Assembly (NCBI RefSeq): GCF_000716875.1
Contig: NZ_JNWQ01000006.1
Span: forward strand, 62,001-126,000
Reading direction: 5' to 3'
Length of the DNA stretch: 64,000 nucleotides
From: Streptomyces novaecaesareae
GTDB taxonomy: Bacteria > Actinomycetota > Actinomycetes > Streptomycetales > Streptomycetaceae
The notes beneath the pieces are model-generated. The model worked only from the letters and a program-made list of their open reading frames with translations. It searched no databases and was not told the origin of the DNA. Positions 9,283-16,557 of this stretch are shown one piece after another; within the stretch, counting starts at the first letter, position 1; each line of letters opens with the position of its first letter. A program made the position numbers and the translations under genes.

Positions 9283-9319
9283 GGGAGATCGCTCACCCGA
9301 CCCGGGAGACACCTCTCCC
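9283..9319 (-). promoter_or_regulatory. Candidate expression platform of the FMN riboswitch
   Basis: In the transcript a GGGAGA (9319-9314) can pair either with the adjacent TCTCCC (9309-9304, four-base loop) or with a second TCTCCC (9288-9283). These mutually exclusive pairings lie between the aptamer and the ribE start, where a switching element is expected. This is inferred from sequence complementarity only. Confidence 0.4.
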
Positions 9320-9389
9320 GCCGTCCACCTGACCGTGGCCCGGTCCGGTAACGATGGACCACGGGTACTGCACTTCGTCCGCCCGCGCA

Positions 9390-9506
9390 CGCCTCCCATC
9401 CGGACTTTAACCGTCGGTCCAGGAATTTCACCTGGTCAACCGGCCGCTGGCTGCGGACGGGTCGCGGACTGTAACCGCCGGTTCGGATTTTCACCGACCC
9501 CGGAGT
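9390..9506 (-). promoter_or_regulatory. FMN riboswitch (RFN element)
   Basis: Reading the minus strand, the conserved RFN core is present: GGGTCGGTGAAAATCCGAACC at the 5' side, CGGCGGTTACAGTCCGCGACCC, an ACCAGGTGAAATTCCTGGACC arm and finally CCGACGGTTAAAGTCCGGATGGGAG. The order and spacing match the family. It precedes ribE and should repress the whole ribE-ribM-ribBA-ribH transcript when FMN is plentiful. Confidence 0.95.
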
Positions 9507-9508
9507 GC

Positions 9509-9779
9509 GCTGAACGTCACTGCTGTTGCCGTCATTCTGCCACGACCGACGCAAGGCCAGGGAGGGGCCTGCACTGTGGTCTGTTTCACGGACTTCCGGG
9601 GAATGCGCGGCGGGGGTGCTCCGCGCGGCCTCCGGGGGGCCGGTTCGGTGGTGCGGGCGGTCCGATGGTTCGCGCGGTGCGGCCGGTTCGGCCGGTTCGG
9701 TGGCGAAGGCGGGCGGAGGGGGCGAGGCTGGTTGGTGGGGCCCTGCCGGTGACGCACCGAAGTTATGGAGGCGAGGGCG
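9509..9779. other. Intergenic stretch without a recognised gene
   Basis: About 270 bases between the 5' end of the riboswitch and the nickel-binding-like gene. It should hold the rib promoter and the promoter of the gene to the right. The middle part is made of repeated short GGTTCGG / GGCCGGTTC words without an open frame of coding character. A GGAGG ribosome site for the next gene is at 9766-9770. Confidence 0.5.
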
Positions 9780-10028
9780 ATGGCGAAGTTCATGGACGTC
9801 CACCACGGGATGACCGGGATCACGGCGGACCAGCTCAGGCAGGCCCACGCGGCCGACCTGGCGGCCCAGGGAGAGGAGGGCGTCCACTTCGAGCAGGCGT
9901 GGGCGGACCCGGAGTCGGGCACGGTGTACTGCCTCTCCGACGCGCCCTCCAAGGAGGCCGTGCAGCGGGTGCACAGCCGTACCGGGCACCCGGCGGACGA
10001 GATCCACCCGGTGCCGTTGACCGTGTGA
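9780..10028 (+). CDS. SCO4226-like nickel-binding protein (DUF4242)
   Basis: 82 residues beginning MAKFMDVHHGMTGITADQL, which closely resembles SCO4226, a small ferredoxin-like-fold dimer from Streptomyces coelicolor that binds nickel. The MDVHHGM segment, rich in His and Met, is the likely metal site. The start is the second ATG-like codon, 10 bases after GGAGG; a longer start at 9765 would leave no ribosome site. The function in the cell is unknown. No nickel transporter is adjacent, although the window also has an Fe-SOD gene with a Nur-like box far to the right. Confidence 0.8.
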   Translation: MAKFMDVHHGMTGITADQLRQAHAADLAAQGEEGVHFEQAWADPESGTVYCLSDAPSKEAVQRVHSRTGHPADEIHPVPLTV

Positions 10029-10060
10029 GGACGGGGCTCGGAGCGAGGTGAGGGCGGGGC

Positions 10061-10375
10061 TCAGAGCGTGGCGGGTGCAGCAATCTGGAGGAAGTGGGTG
10101 ACCTCCGGAGGGTGGGCGAGGTAGCTCAGCTCGCCCTCCGACCAGACCGGCCGGATCCGCCACATCGGCCCGGCGTAGCCGCGCAGGGCCGCCTCGTCGC
10201 GCCAGCGGCTCACCACCAGTACGCGGTGCCCGTCCTCCGTCACCGAGCGCAACAGCTCGCCGCCGAGGCAGCCGTCCGTCCGCCCCAGCTGCGGGATCAC
10301 CTGGGTGGTCAGGTGCGCGCAGAACTCCTCGATTCGGCCTGCCAGGACCTGCCCGGCCCAGATTCTTACGATCAC
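10061..10375 (-). CDS. Small antibiotic-biosynthesis-monooxygenase-like (dimeric alpha/beta barrel) protein
   Basis: 104 residues from a GTG start (VIVRIWAGQVLAGRIEEF) that has GGAGG eight bases upstream; the upstream extension is not credible. The beta-alpha-beta pattern with RVLVVSRWRDEAALRGYAG and a late LQIAAP strand resembles the ABM/dimeric alpha-beta barrel superfamily. No catalytic residues can be assigned, and such proteins range from monooxygenases to heme-binding or structural proteins. It is divergent from the PPOX gene, sharing a 220-base promoter region. Confidence 0.6.
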   Translation of the reverse strand: MIVRIWAGQVLAGRIEEFCAHLTTQVIPQLGRTDGCLGGELLRSVTEDGHRVLVVSRWRDEAALRGYAGPMWRIRPVWSEGELSYLAHPPEVTHFLQIAAPATL

Positions 10376-10596
10376 GACCACCACCTCCGCGCGGCTGGAG
10401 TCCCTGGCCCCATTATCAGCGGAAAACCGCTGGTGGCGAGGGGTGGAGCCGGGGAATCGACGGAGGGCTTCGACAGGGGTTCGACGGCAGTGCGACGGGG
10501 GTCGACGGGGTTCGGGCTGCGCGACGGCTGCGGTCCTCGGGTGGGGCCGCCTTACGGCCTGGGGTTGTGCCGAGGGGTCTCGGTTAGATTCCTGGT

Positions 10597-11292
10597 ATGA
10601 CCACCACACCGGAAGCTGTCGTCCCGTCAAGCGTCGATCCGGACCGGCCGGGCAGCCTGTTCAGCGCTCTCAGCGCGGGGGCCCTGACCGACCCCGCCCA
10701 ACTGCGCGAGGTCTACGAGCAGCCCGGCGACCACGCGCGCCGCAAGCAGGTCGACCACCTGCACGAGGTCGCGAAGCGCCTGATCGCCTGCGCCTCGCTG
10801 GTGTTCGTCGCCAGCACCGACGCCGCCGGGCGCTGCGACGTCTCACCGCGCGGCGGGCCGGCCGGGCTGGTGTCGGTGCTCGACGACCACACCCTGGCCA
10901 TTCCGGACGCCACCGGCAACAAGCGCCTGGACACCCTGCACAACATCCTGGAGAACGGCCGGGTCGGGCTGCTCTTCGTCGTCCCGGGACGGGACACCAC
11001 GCTGCGGGTCAACGGGCGGGCCTGCGTCTCCACCGACCCCGAGCTGCTGCGCCAGCTGACCGCCGTCGGCAAGCCGCCGCGCAGCGCGATCGTGGTCGGG
11101 GTCGAGGAGGTGTACGCGCACTGCCCGAAGTCGCTCATGCGCGGCTCGGCGTGGAAGCCGGAGAACTGGCTCGCCAAGGACGCGCAGCCGACTTCGGCGG
11201 AGGTCACGCTCTCGCACCTGCGGGACGAGTCGCTGACCATCGAGATGATCGAGCAGACCGAGCGGGAGGCGCTGCTGTACCGGTACGAGTGA
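10597..11292 (+). CDS. PPOX-type FMN-dependent flavoprotein (MSMEG_1061-like)
   Basis: 231 residues. The split-barrel FMN-binding fold of the pyridoxamine 5'-phosphate oxidase family is suggested by VFVASTDAAGRCDVSPRGGPAG (about 68-89), LAIPDATGNKRLDTLHNILENGRVGLLFVVPGR and AYAHCPKSLMRG-type sequence (about 170). This matches the mycobacterial/streptomycete MSMEG_1061 subgroup of unknown substrate. There is no ribosome site; a TAGATT -10-like hexamer at 10585-10590 would place transcription start at the ATG, so the mRNA may be leaderless. Confidence 0.8.
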   Translation: MTTTPEAVVPSSVDPDRPGSLFSALSAGALTDPAQLREVYEQPGDHARRKQVDHLHEVAKRLIACASLVFVASTDAAGRCDVSPRGGPAGLVSVLDDHTLAIPDATGNKRLDTLHNILENGRVGLLFVVPGRDTTLRVNGRACVSTDPELLRQLTAVGKPPRSAIVVGVEEVYAHCPKSLMRGSAWKPENWLAKDAQPTSAEVTLSHLRDESLTIEMIEQTEREALLYRYE

Positions 11293-11376
11293 GCCGGCGG
11301 GGCGACATCGGTGCGGCGGCGGCGGCGGCGCGGCGGGCGGGGCTCGGGCCGGGTTGCCCACCGGACCCCGCGTCGC

Positions 11377-11565
11377 TCAGGCGGCCTTGGGAACGTCCAC
11401 CACGGATGCGCCCACGGCGGCCCGCTGGACGGCGTCGACGCCCTTGTGGGCGGCCTCCTTGCTGGCGTAGCCCTGACCGGTGGCGACGATCTCGCCGTTG
11501 CCCGCCTTGAGCCGGAACCGGTACTTGCCACCGGAGTCCTGATGGACCTCGAACGTGCCCGGCAT
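11377..11565 (-). CDS. YegP-family DUF1508 protein
   Basis: 62 residues from an ATG preceded by GAGGAGG (the only start with a ribosome site in a much longer shadow frame). The sequence contains the DUF1508 repeat pattern FEVHQDSGGKYRFRLKAGNGEIVATGQGY followed by SKEAAHKGVDAVQ. Proteins of this type are small single-repeat beta-beta-alpha units of unknown function. It converges with the PPOX gene. Confidence 0.85.
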   Translation of the reverse strand: MPGTFEVHQDSGGKYRFRLKAGNGEIVATGQGYASKEAAHKGVDAVQRAAVGASVVDVPKAA

Positions 11566-11733
11566 CCGGGCCACCTCCTCGTGCGGCGCGTGACGCGCCC
11601 GCTGGTCGGCCCCCTGCAGCACGGTGCGCCCGGTCGCCGCGCGGCCGCACCCGGTCGGCGGCCGGACGGGTGAAGCCGGGTCCACGGGGTTTGCCGGGGT
11701 GCCGGGGCGGCTGCCGGTGGCTTGAATGGACGG

Positions 11734-12147
11734 ATGGACTGCGTCTTCTGTGCGGTGGTGGCGGGCGAGGAGCCCGCGCACCTGGTGCTGGACGACGAGG
11801 CCGCGGTGGCCTTCCTGGACCGCCGGCCGCTGTTCCCCGGGCACGTCCTGGTCGTCCCGCGCGCCCACCACCGGACGCTCGCGGACCTGCCCGCCGACCT
11901 GGTGGGACCGTTCTTCCTGCGGGTGCAGCGGGTGGCGGCGGCCGTCGAGCGGGGGCTGGGTGCGGCGGGCAGCTTCGTGGCGGCGAACAACCGGATCAGC
12001 CAGTCGGTGCCGCACCTGCACGTCCACGTGGTGCCGCGCAATCCCAAGGACGGGCTGCGCGGGTTCTTCTGGCCGCGGGGGAAGTACCCGGACGAGGCGG
12101 GGGCCGCGGAGGTCGCGGGCCGGCTGCGGGCGGCGCTGGAGGGGTGA
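11734..12147 (+). CDS. HIT-family nucleotide hydrolase
   Basis: 137 residues counted from the ATG giving MDCVFCAVVAGEEPAHLV; an in-frame TTG four codons earlier is an alternative start. The histidine-triad motif HLHVHVV is at about residues 92-98 and the FPGHVLVVPRAH block at about 45. HIT proteins hydrolyse adenosine phosphoramidates or dinucleoside polyphosphates. The two CxxC-like cysteines at the N-terminus are typical of the HinT-like zinc-binding subgroup. No obvious operon partner. Confidence 0.88.
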   Translation: MDCVFCAVVAGEEPAHLVLDDEAAVAFLDRRPLFPGHVLVVPRAHHRTLADLPADLVGPFFLRVQRVAAAVERGLGAAGSFVAANNRISQSVPHLHVHVVPRNPKDGLRGFFWPRGKYPDEAGAAEVAGRLRAALEG

Positions 12148-12361
12148 GCGGATCGCGGTCGCGCCCTGCTGTCCGGCGCCCTGGTGTCCGGCGCCTTGGC
12201 CCTGCCGAGGAGCCGCGCCGAGGAGCCGCGCCGAGAACCGGATATTCCGGGCCCTGCGGTGCCGGGAGCAGCCGGGCGTACTCCTGGAGGAGCATCGGAG
12301 GCGGCCGAGATCCTTATCCCGGCTGACGATTCGCCAGGTCGGGCCGCCTAGGCTCGTGGCC

Positions 12362-13426
12362 ATGAACGAACTCGCGTGCGTCGTGCAAGAGACGGCCGAC
12401 CGGCTGGCGGGGCGGCACGTCGGCGCGGTGGTCGCCGGGCTGGCCGGCGGTGCCACGGAGATCCGCGGCGTCGGACGGACCGGCCCGGGCGGCGGCGTGC
12501 CCGGGCCGGACACGCTGTTCGAAATCGGTTCCGTCACCAAGGTGTTCACCTCGCTGGTGCTGGCGCGGCTGGCGCTCGACGGCACGGTGCGGCTCGACGA
12601 GCCGCTGGCCGAGGTTCTCGCCGGGGCGCGCGACGGCCGTACCGCCGTTCCCGACCGGGGCCGCGAGCCGATCACGCTGCGGCACCTGGCCACCCACAGC
12701 TCCGGGCTCCCCCGGCTGCCCCGGGGCATGCTGGTGAAGGCGCTGCTCAGGCCCAACGACGCCGATCCGTACGCCCATTGCACCGCCGAGTACGTGCTGG
12801 ACGGGCTCGCCCGGACGAGGCTGCGGGCCGTGCCCGGGCGCGGCTTCCGCTACTCCAACCTCGGCGCCGGGGTGCTCGGCCTGGCCCTCGCGCACCGCAG
12901 CGGCACGGGGTACGAGGAGTTGGTGACGCGGGAGGTCTGCGAGCCGCTGGGGCTGGCGGACACCCACGTGCGGTCGGGCGAGGAGCAGTCCGGCCGGCTG
13001 GCGCGCGGGCACACGACGGGCGGGCGGCCGGTGCCGTACTGGGACATGGCGGCGATACCGGGCATGGGTGCGCTCCGCTCGACCGCGGCCGACCTCGCGA
13101 TACTCCTGCGGGCCCAGCTGGCCGCCGACCGCGAGCCGGACGCGCCGCTGGCGCCCGCGATCACGCTCACCCGGGAGGCCCGGCACCGGGTCAACCCCTT
13201 CGCCTGGATGCACCTGGGCTGGCTCGGCCACCGGCTGCACACCCAGCAGGGCGGCCACCTGCAGATCTGGCACAACGGCGGCACGGGCGGGTTCCGCTCG
13301 TTCGTGGCCTTCGACCCGGAGAAGCAGGTGGGGGTGGTGGTGCTGGCCAACACCTGCCGGTCGGCCGATCCGGCCGGTACGGAGCTGCTGCGCCGGCTGC
13401 AGAAGGACTTCGCGACGACGGGCTGA
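12362..13426 (+). CDS. Serine beta-lactamase-like hydrolase (class C / DD-peptidase fold)
   Basis: 354 residues. Active-site motifs are visible: SVTK (SxxK, about residue 56), YSN (YxN, near 165) and HNGGTGG (the KTG/HxG equivalent, near 305). These define the PF00144 family, which includes class C beta-lactamases, DD-carboxypeptidases and esterases; the absence of a signal peptide argues for an intracellular esterase or peptidase rather than a secreted lactamase. There is no clear ribosome site; a TAGGCT hexamer seven bases before the ATG suggests a leaderless transcript. Confidence 0.85.
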   Translation: MNELACVVQETADRLAGRHVGAVVAGLAGGATEIRGVGRTGPGGGVPGPDTLFEIGSVTKVFTSLVLARLALDGTVRLDEPLAEVLAGARDGRTAVPDRGREPITLRHLATHSSGLPRLPRGMLVKALLRPNDADPYAHCTAEYVLDGLARTRLRAVPGRGFRYSNLGAGVLGLALAHRSGTGYEELVTREVCEPLGLADTHVRSGEEQSGRLARGHTTGGRPVPYWDMAAIPGMGALRSTAADLAILLRAQLAADREPDAPLAPAITLTREARHRVNPFAWMHLGWLGHRLHTQQGGHLQIWHNGGTGGFRSFVAFDPEKQVGVVVLANTCRSADPAGTELLRRLQKDFATTG

Positions 13427-13640
13427 GGACGGCCCCGGGGCTGGGTGGCGCCGATGCGGTCAGCCCTGGTCACGGCCACCCCGGCGGCGGCGGGCTCCGG
13501 GTGGCGGGCGATGATGGCGGGGCTGTTTCGGGCCAAAAGGTGCCGATTGGCACTGTTGCCGAACGCAACGGACGGTTGATGCTGGTGATCCGGCAGCTGC
13601 GGTTCCGATTGTGGAGTCCGCCGAGTGAAAGGGGGCCGAC

Positions 13641-14432
13641 GTGGCGGTGGTGTGGTCGCCGACGCGGGTGCGGGCGGTCGGGTTCGCGGGCCCGGCCGGT
13701 CCGGGCCGCCCGGCCGACCGGCTCGGGCCGGTGGTGCAGGTGTACCGGCGGTTCCGGCCGGTGCCCCGACGGGCGCTGGTCTGGCTGGACGCCTGCGCGG
13801 CAGCCGTCGCGCTGACGCTCTGCCTGGCGCTCGGGGAGTGGTGGCCCGCGCCCGCGGTGGGGGCCGTGACGGTGGCGGCCGCCGGCGGCTTCGGTCGGCT
13901 GCGGCCGGCGCCCGGGCTGCGGGCCGTACGGATGCACCAGGGCGGCCTGGTGCTGGTCACGGAGGACGGCGGCGAGCGCTCGCTGCCGTGGAGCGCGGTG
14001 GAGGCCACCGACTACTCCCCCGGCAGGCGGCGCGGGGAGTACGAGCACGGGCGAATATGGCCGGCCGGCGCGGACGAGCCGGTGGCCCTGCGGCACCTGC
14101 GCGGGCTGGGCGGGCTGTTCCGGGAGCTGGAGGACCGCCTCTCCCCCGGGCTGCGGGCCGGCCTGCACGAGACGCTGCGCACCGAGGGCGCTGTCCGGTT
14201 CGCCCGGGGGCGGCTCACGGTGACGGCCTGCGGGCTGGTGCACCGGCCACCTCACCCGCTCGCCGCGACGGAGGCCTACCGGTGGGCGGAGGTGGAGTCC
14301 GCCCGGGCGTCCGGCCTCGGCGAGCTGGAGATCCGGACGGATTCGACCGGTCTGCCACTCACCCTCCCGGTGCCCAACGCACGTGCGGCGGCGGGCTTCC
14401 TGGAGGAGCTCCGGGTGGCCGCCCTCGGGTGA
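13641..14432 (+). CDS. Hypothetical membrane protein
   Basis: 263 residues from GTG, preceded by AAAGGGGG. Two hydrophobic stretches (about residues 47-63 and 68-85) anchor it, and the remaining part is a soluble domain containing LPWSAVEATDYSPGRRRGEY and an unusually Arg/Gly-rich composition. I do not recognise the family; the strand-rich pattern recalls PH-like domains, but that is only an impression. Gap of about 200 bases upstream, 158 bases downstream. Confidence 0.6.
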   Translation: MAVVWSPTRVRAVGFAGPAGPGRPADRLGPVVQVYRRFRPVPRRALVWLDACAAAVALTLCLALGEWWPAPAVGAVTVAAAGGFGRLRPAPGLRAVRMHQGGLVLVTEDGGERSLPWSAVEATDYSPGRRRGEYEHGRIWPAGADEPVALRHLRGLGGLFRELEDRLSPGLRAGLHETLRTEGAVRFARGRLTVTACGLVHRPPHPLAATEAYRWAEVESARASGLGELEIRTDSTGLPLTLPVPNARAAAGFLEELRVAALG

Positions 14433-14591
14433 GCGGCCGGTCCGGTCCGGTCCCGGCCGATCGGTCCCGGCCGGTCCGGCCGGTCCGGTCCCGGGCTGCC
14501 CCCTAAGGGGCGGAACGGGCTCCTCCCGGAAGGGATCAGTACATCGCTGAGTGGACGTCAACTCCCGCGCCCGCGACGTACCGTCGCCGAC

Positions 14592-15791
14592 ATGAACCGA
14601 TTCCGCACCGCCGCTGCCGCGGCCGCCCTGCTGCTCGCGCTTCCGCTGTCCGTCGCCGCCGCCGCGCCGGCCCTGGCCGCGCCCTCGCCCACCGGTGCCG
14701 CCGCCGCCTCCGTACCCGCCGCGCCCTCAACCCGGGCCGCCGTCCACGTCGAACTCCCGCGCCCCACCGGGCCGTACGCGGTCGGGCAGGAGGTCCTGCA
14801 GCTGGTGGACCAGAACCGCCCGGACCCGTGGGTGCCCTCCGCCGGTCCGCGCCGGCTGATGGTCTCGATGTACTACCCCGCGCACGCCGGAACGGGCAGC
14901 CCGGCCCCGTACATGACCGACGGGGCGGCCCGGGCCCTGCTGGACGTGAAACTGCCGGGCAACACCATCCCGACCGAGGCGGTGACCGGCGCCCGGACGT
15001 GGGCGGAGTCCGGCGCGCGCCCGCAGGGCGGCCACTACCCGCTGGTGGTGCTGTCGCCCGGCTTCACCATGCCGCGCGCCTCGCTCAGCAGCCTCGCCGA
15101 GGAGCTGACCAGCCGCGGGTACGTCGTCGCCCTGGTCGACCACACCTACGAGAACACCGGGACGACCTTCCCCGACGGGCAGACGCTGCCCTGCGTGATG
15201 TGCGGGCAGCTCAGGACCCCGGAGGCCTGGGCGGGCCTGGACGAGAGCCGGGCGAAGGACGTCTCCTTCGTCATCGACCAGCTGACCGCCCGCCCCCACC
15301 CGGCCTGGCGCTACGCCCGGCTGATCGACCGCGACCGGATCGGCATGGCCGGACACTCGGCCGGCGGCGCGGCCACCGTCCCGGCTCTGCTCCGCGACGA
15401 CCGGATCGAGGCCGGGGTGGACCTGGACGGCACGATGGACGTCCCGGTACCCGCCTCCGGCATCGGCGGCAAGCCGTACCTGATGATGGGCCACCCGCTG
15501 CCCGACGGCGACGAGGACTCCAGCTGGACCGCGAGCTGGCCCCACCTGGACGGTTGGAAGCGCTGGTTGACCGTCGACGGTTCCAACCACGGCAGCTTCA
15601 CCGACTTCCCCCTGTTCATGGAGAAGCTCGGCCTCCCCCAGGACCCCGGCACCACGGTGTCCGGCGCGCGCGGCGTGGAGCTCACCCGCTCGTACGTCGG
15701 CGCCTTCTTCGACCTCCAGCTGAAGGACATCGAGCAGCCACTGCTCGACGGACCGACCGCCGCGGACCCGGAGGTGCGGTTCCACTCCTGA
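14592..15791 (+). CDS. Secreted alpha/beta hydrolase, platelet-activating-factor acetylhydrolase-like
   Basis: 399 residues with a Sec-type signal peptide (hydrophobic core about 8-28, then APALAAPS). The nucleophile elbow GHSAGG is at about 254-259, with candidate acid in VDLDGTMD (about 278) and histidine in DGSNHGSFTD (about 335). Overall arrangement fits PF03403 plasma PAF-acetylhydrolase-like esterases, which in Streptomyces are secreted lipases/esterases. The two cysteines in LPCVMCG (about residue 200) may form a disulfide. A strong hairpin follows the gene. Confidence 0.82.
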   Translation: MNRFRTAAAAAALLLALPLSVAAAAPALAAPSPTGAAAASVPAAPSTRAAVHVELPRPTGPYAVGQEVLQLVDQNRPDPWVPSAGPRRLMVSMYYPAHAGTGSPAPYMTDGAARALLDVKLPGNTIPTEAVTGARTWAESGARPQGGHYPLVVLSPGFTMPRASLSSLAEELTSRGYVVALVDHTYENTGTTFPDGQTLPCVMCGQLRTPEAWAGLDESRAKDVSFVIDQLTARPHPAWRYARLIDRDRIGMAGHSAGGAATVPALLRDDRIEAGVDLDGTMDVPVPASGIGGKPYLMMGHPLPDGDEDSSWTASWPHLDGWKRWLTVDGSNHGSFTDFPLFMEKLGLPQDPGTTVSGARGVELTRSYVGAFFDLQLKDIEQPLLDGPTAADPEVRFHS

Positions 15792-15811
15792 CCGGCAGCG
15801 CGCGGGCGGGG

Positions 15812-15835
15812 CCGCCGGCAGTCATGCCGGCGGCG
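15812..15835. terminator. Bidirectional terminator hairpin
   Basis: Perfect 10-bp stem GCCGCCGGCA / TGCCGGCGGC with a GTCA loop, between the convergent esterase (ends 15791) and HxlR regulator (ends 15897). Confidence 0.65.
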
Positions 15836-15896
15836 CCGCCTGCGTACCGGCCGAGGTCGGGCGGTGCCGGTCGAGGTCACGCGGGGCCGGTCGAGG

Positions 15897-16445
15897 TCAG
15901 GCGGGCGCGGCCGCCGAGGCGATCGGTTCGAGCAGCGGGTGCGGGCGGACCAGGGCGAGGGAGACTGCGTCCTCGCGGCGGCTTCCGGTGCGGGCGGGGT
16001 TGGGGCGCATGACGATCTCGGCCGGGCGGACGGGCGCGCCGCCGCAGGTCGGGCAGGCGCCGACGAGGTCGAGGTCGGTGCCGCAGGCGGCGTGCGCGAA
16101 GAGGTGGTACGGGCCGGCCTCGGTGGCGTGCCGACTGCCCCAGCGGCTCAACTGGTAGAGCGGGCCCCAGAGTTCGAGGCCGGCATCGGTGAGCAGGTAG
16201 CCGTGGCGCAACGGCGTCTGCTGGTAGGGCTCCTTGCGCAGGACCCCGGCCGCGACCAGAGCGTTGAGGCGTGCGGTGAGGACGGCGCGCGGGATGCCGA
16301 GGTGGGTGAGGAAGTCGTTGAAGCGCTGCACGCCGTAGAACGCGTCACGCAGGATCAGCAGGCTCCAGCGCTCGCCGACCACCTCCAGGGCGCGGGCCAG
16401 GGTGCAGTCCTGCAGTTCGTAGTCGGTTCCCAGGGCCATGGGCAT
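15897..16445 (-). CDS. HxlR-family transcriptional regulator
   Basis: About 180 residues. The winged-helix HxlR domain is clear: CTLARALEVVGERWSLLILRDAFYGVQRFNDFLTHLGIPRAVLTARLNALVAAGVL (residues about 10-65). The C-terminal part has a CPTCG zinc-like pair. Start is at the MPM codons (16445 or 16439). On the minus strand a TTGAAC -35 and TAGGCT -10 with a 17-base spacer place transcription start on or next to these ATGs, so the mRNA is probably leaderless and 16439 may be the true start. It is divergent from the MFS transporter and is likely to control it. Confidence 0.88.
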   Translation of the reverse strand: MPMALGTDYELQDCTLARALEVVGERWSLLILRDAFYGVQRFNDFLTHLGIPRAVLTARLNALVAAGVLRKEPYQQTPLRHGYLLTDAGLELWGPLYQLSRWGSRHATEAGPYHLFAHAACGTDLDLVGACPTCGGAPVRPAEIVMRPNPARTGSRREDAVSLALVRPHPLLEPIASAAAPA

Positions 16446-16446
16446 G

Positions 16447-16478
16447 AGCCTAGTCCACACCCCGAGAGGGTTCAATGA
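16447..16478 (-). promoter_or_regulatory. Promoter of the HxlR gene
   Basis: TTGAAC (-35, 16478-16473) and TAGGCT (-10, 16452-16447) read on the minus strand with a 17-base spacer. Transcription would start within the first codons of the regulator. Confidence 0.55.
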
Positions 16479-16524
16479 ACAGACTGGTGGTGGTAGCGTG
16501 CCACCGAGAGGAAGGTTCATTCAC
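16470..16524. promoter_or_regulatory. Candidate operator between HxlR and MFS genes
   Basis: A perfect palindrome GTTCAATGAAC (16470-16480) overlaps the HxlR -35 box, and a related GGTTCATTCAC lies at 16514-16524; both are followed by CAGAC. Such paired sites in a divergent regulator/transporter gap are typical of HxlR autoregulation. Inferred from sequence only. Confidence 0.5.
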
Positions 16525-16557
16525 CAGACCTGCGATCCCGTCCCGGAGGGAACACCC

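Noticed and set aside
12171..12300. Repeats GTCCGGCGCC and CCGAGGAGCCGCG
   Set aside because: Two short direct duplications in a non-coding gap; no element or gene associated.
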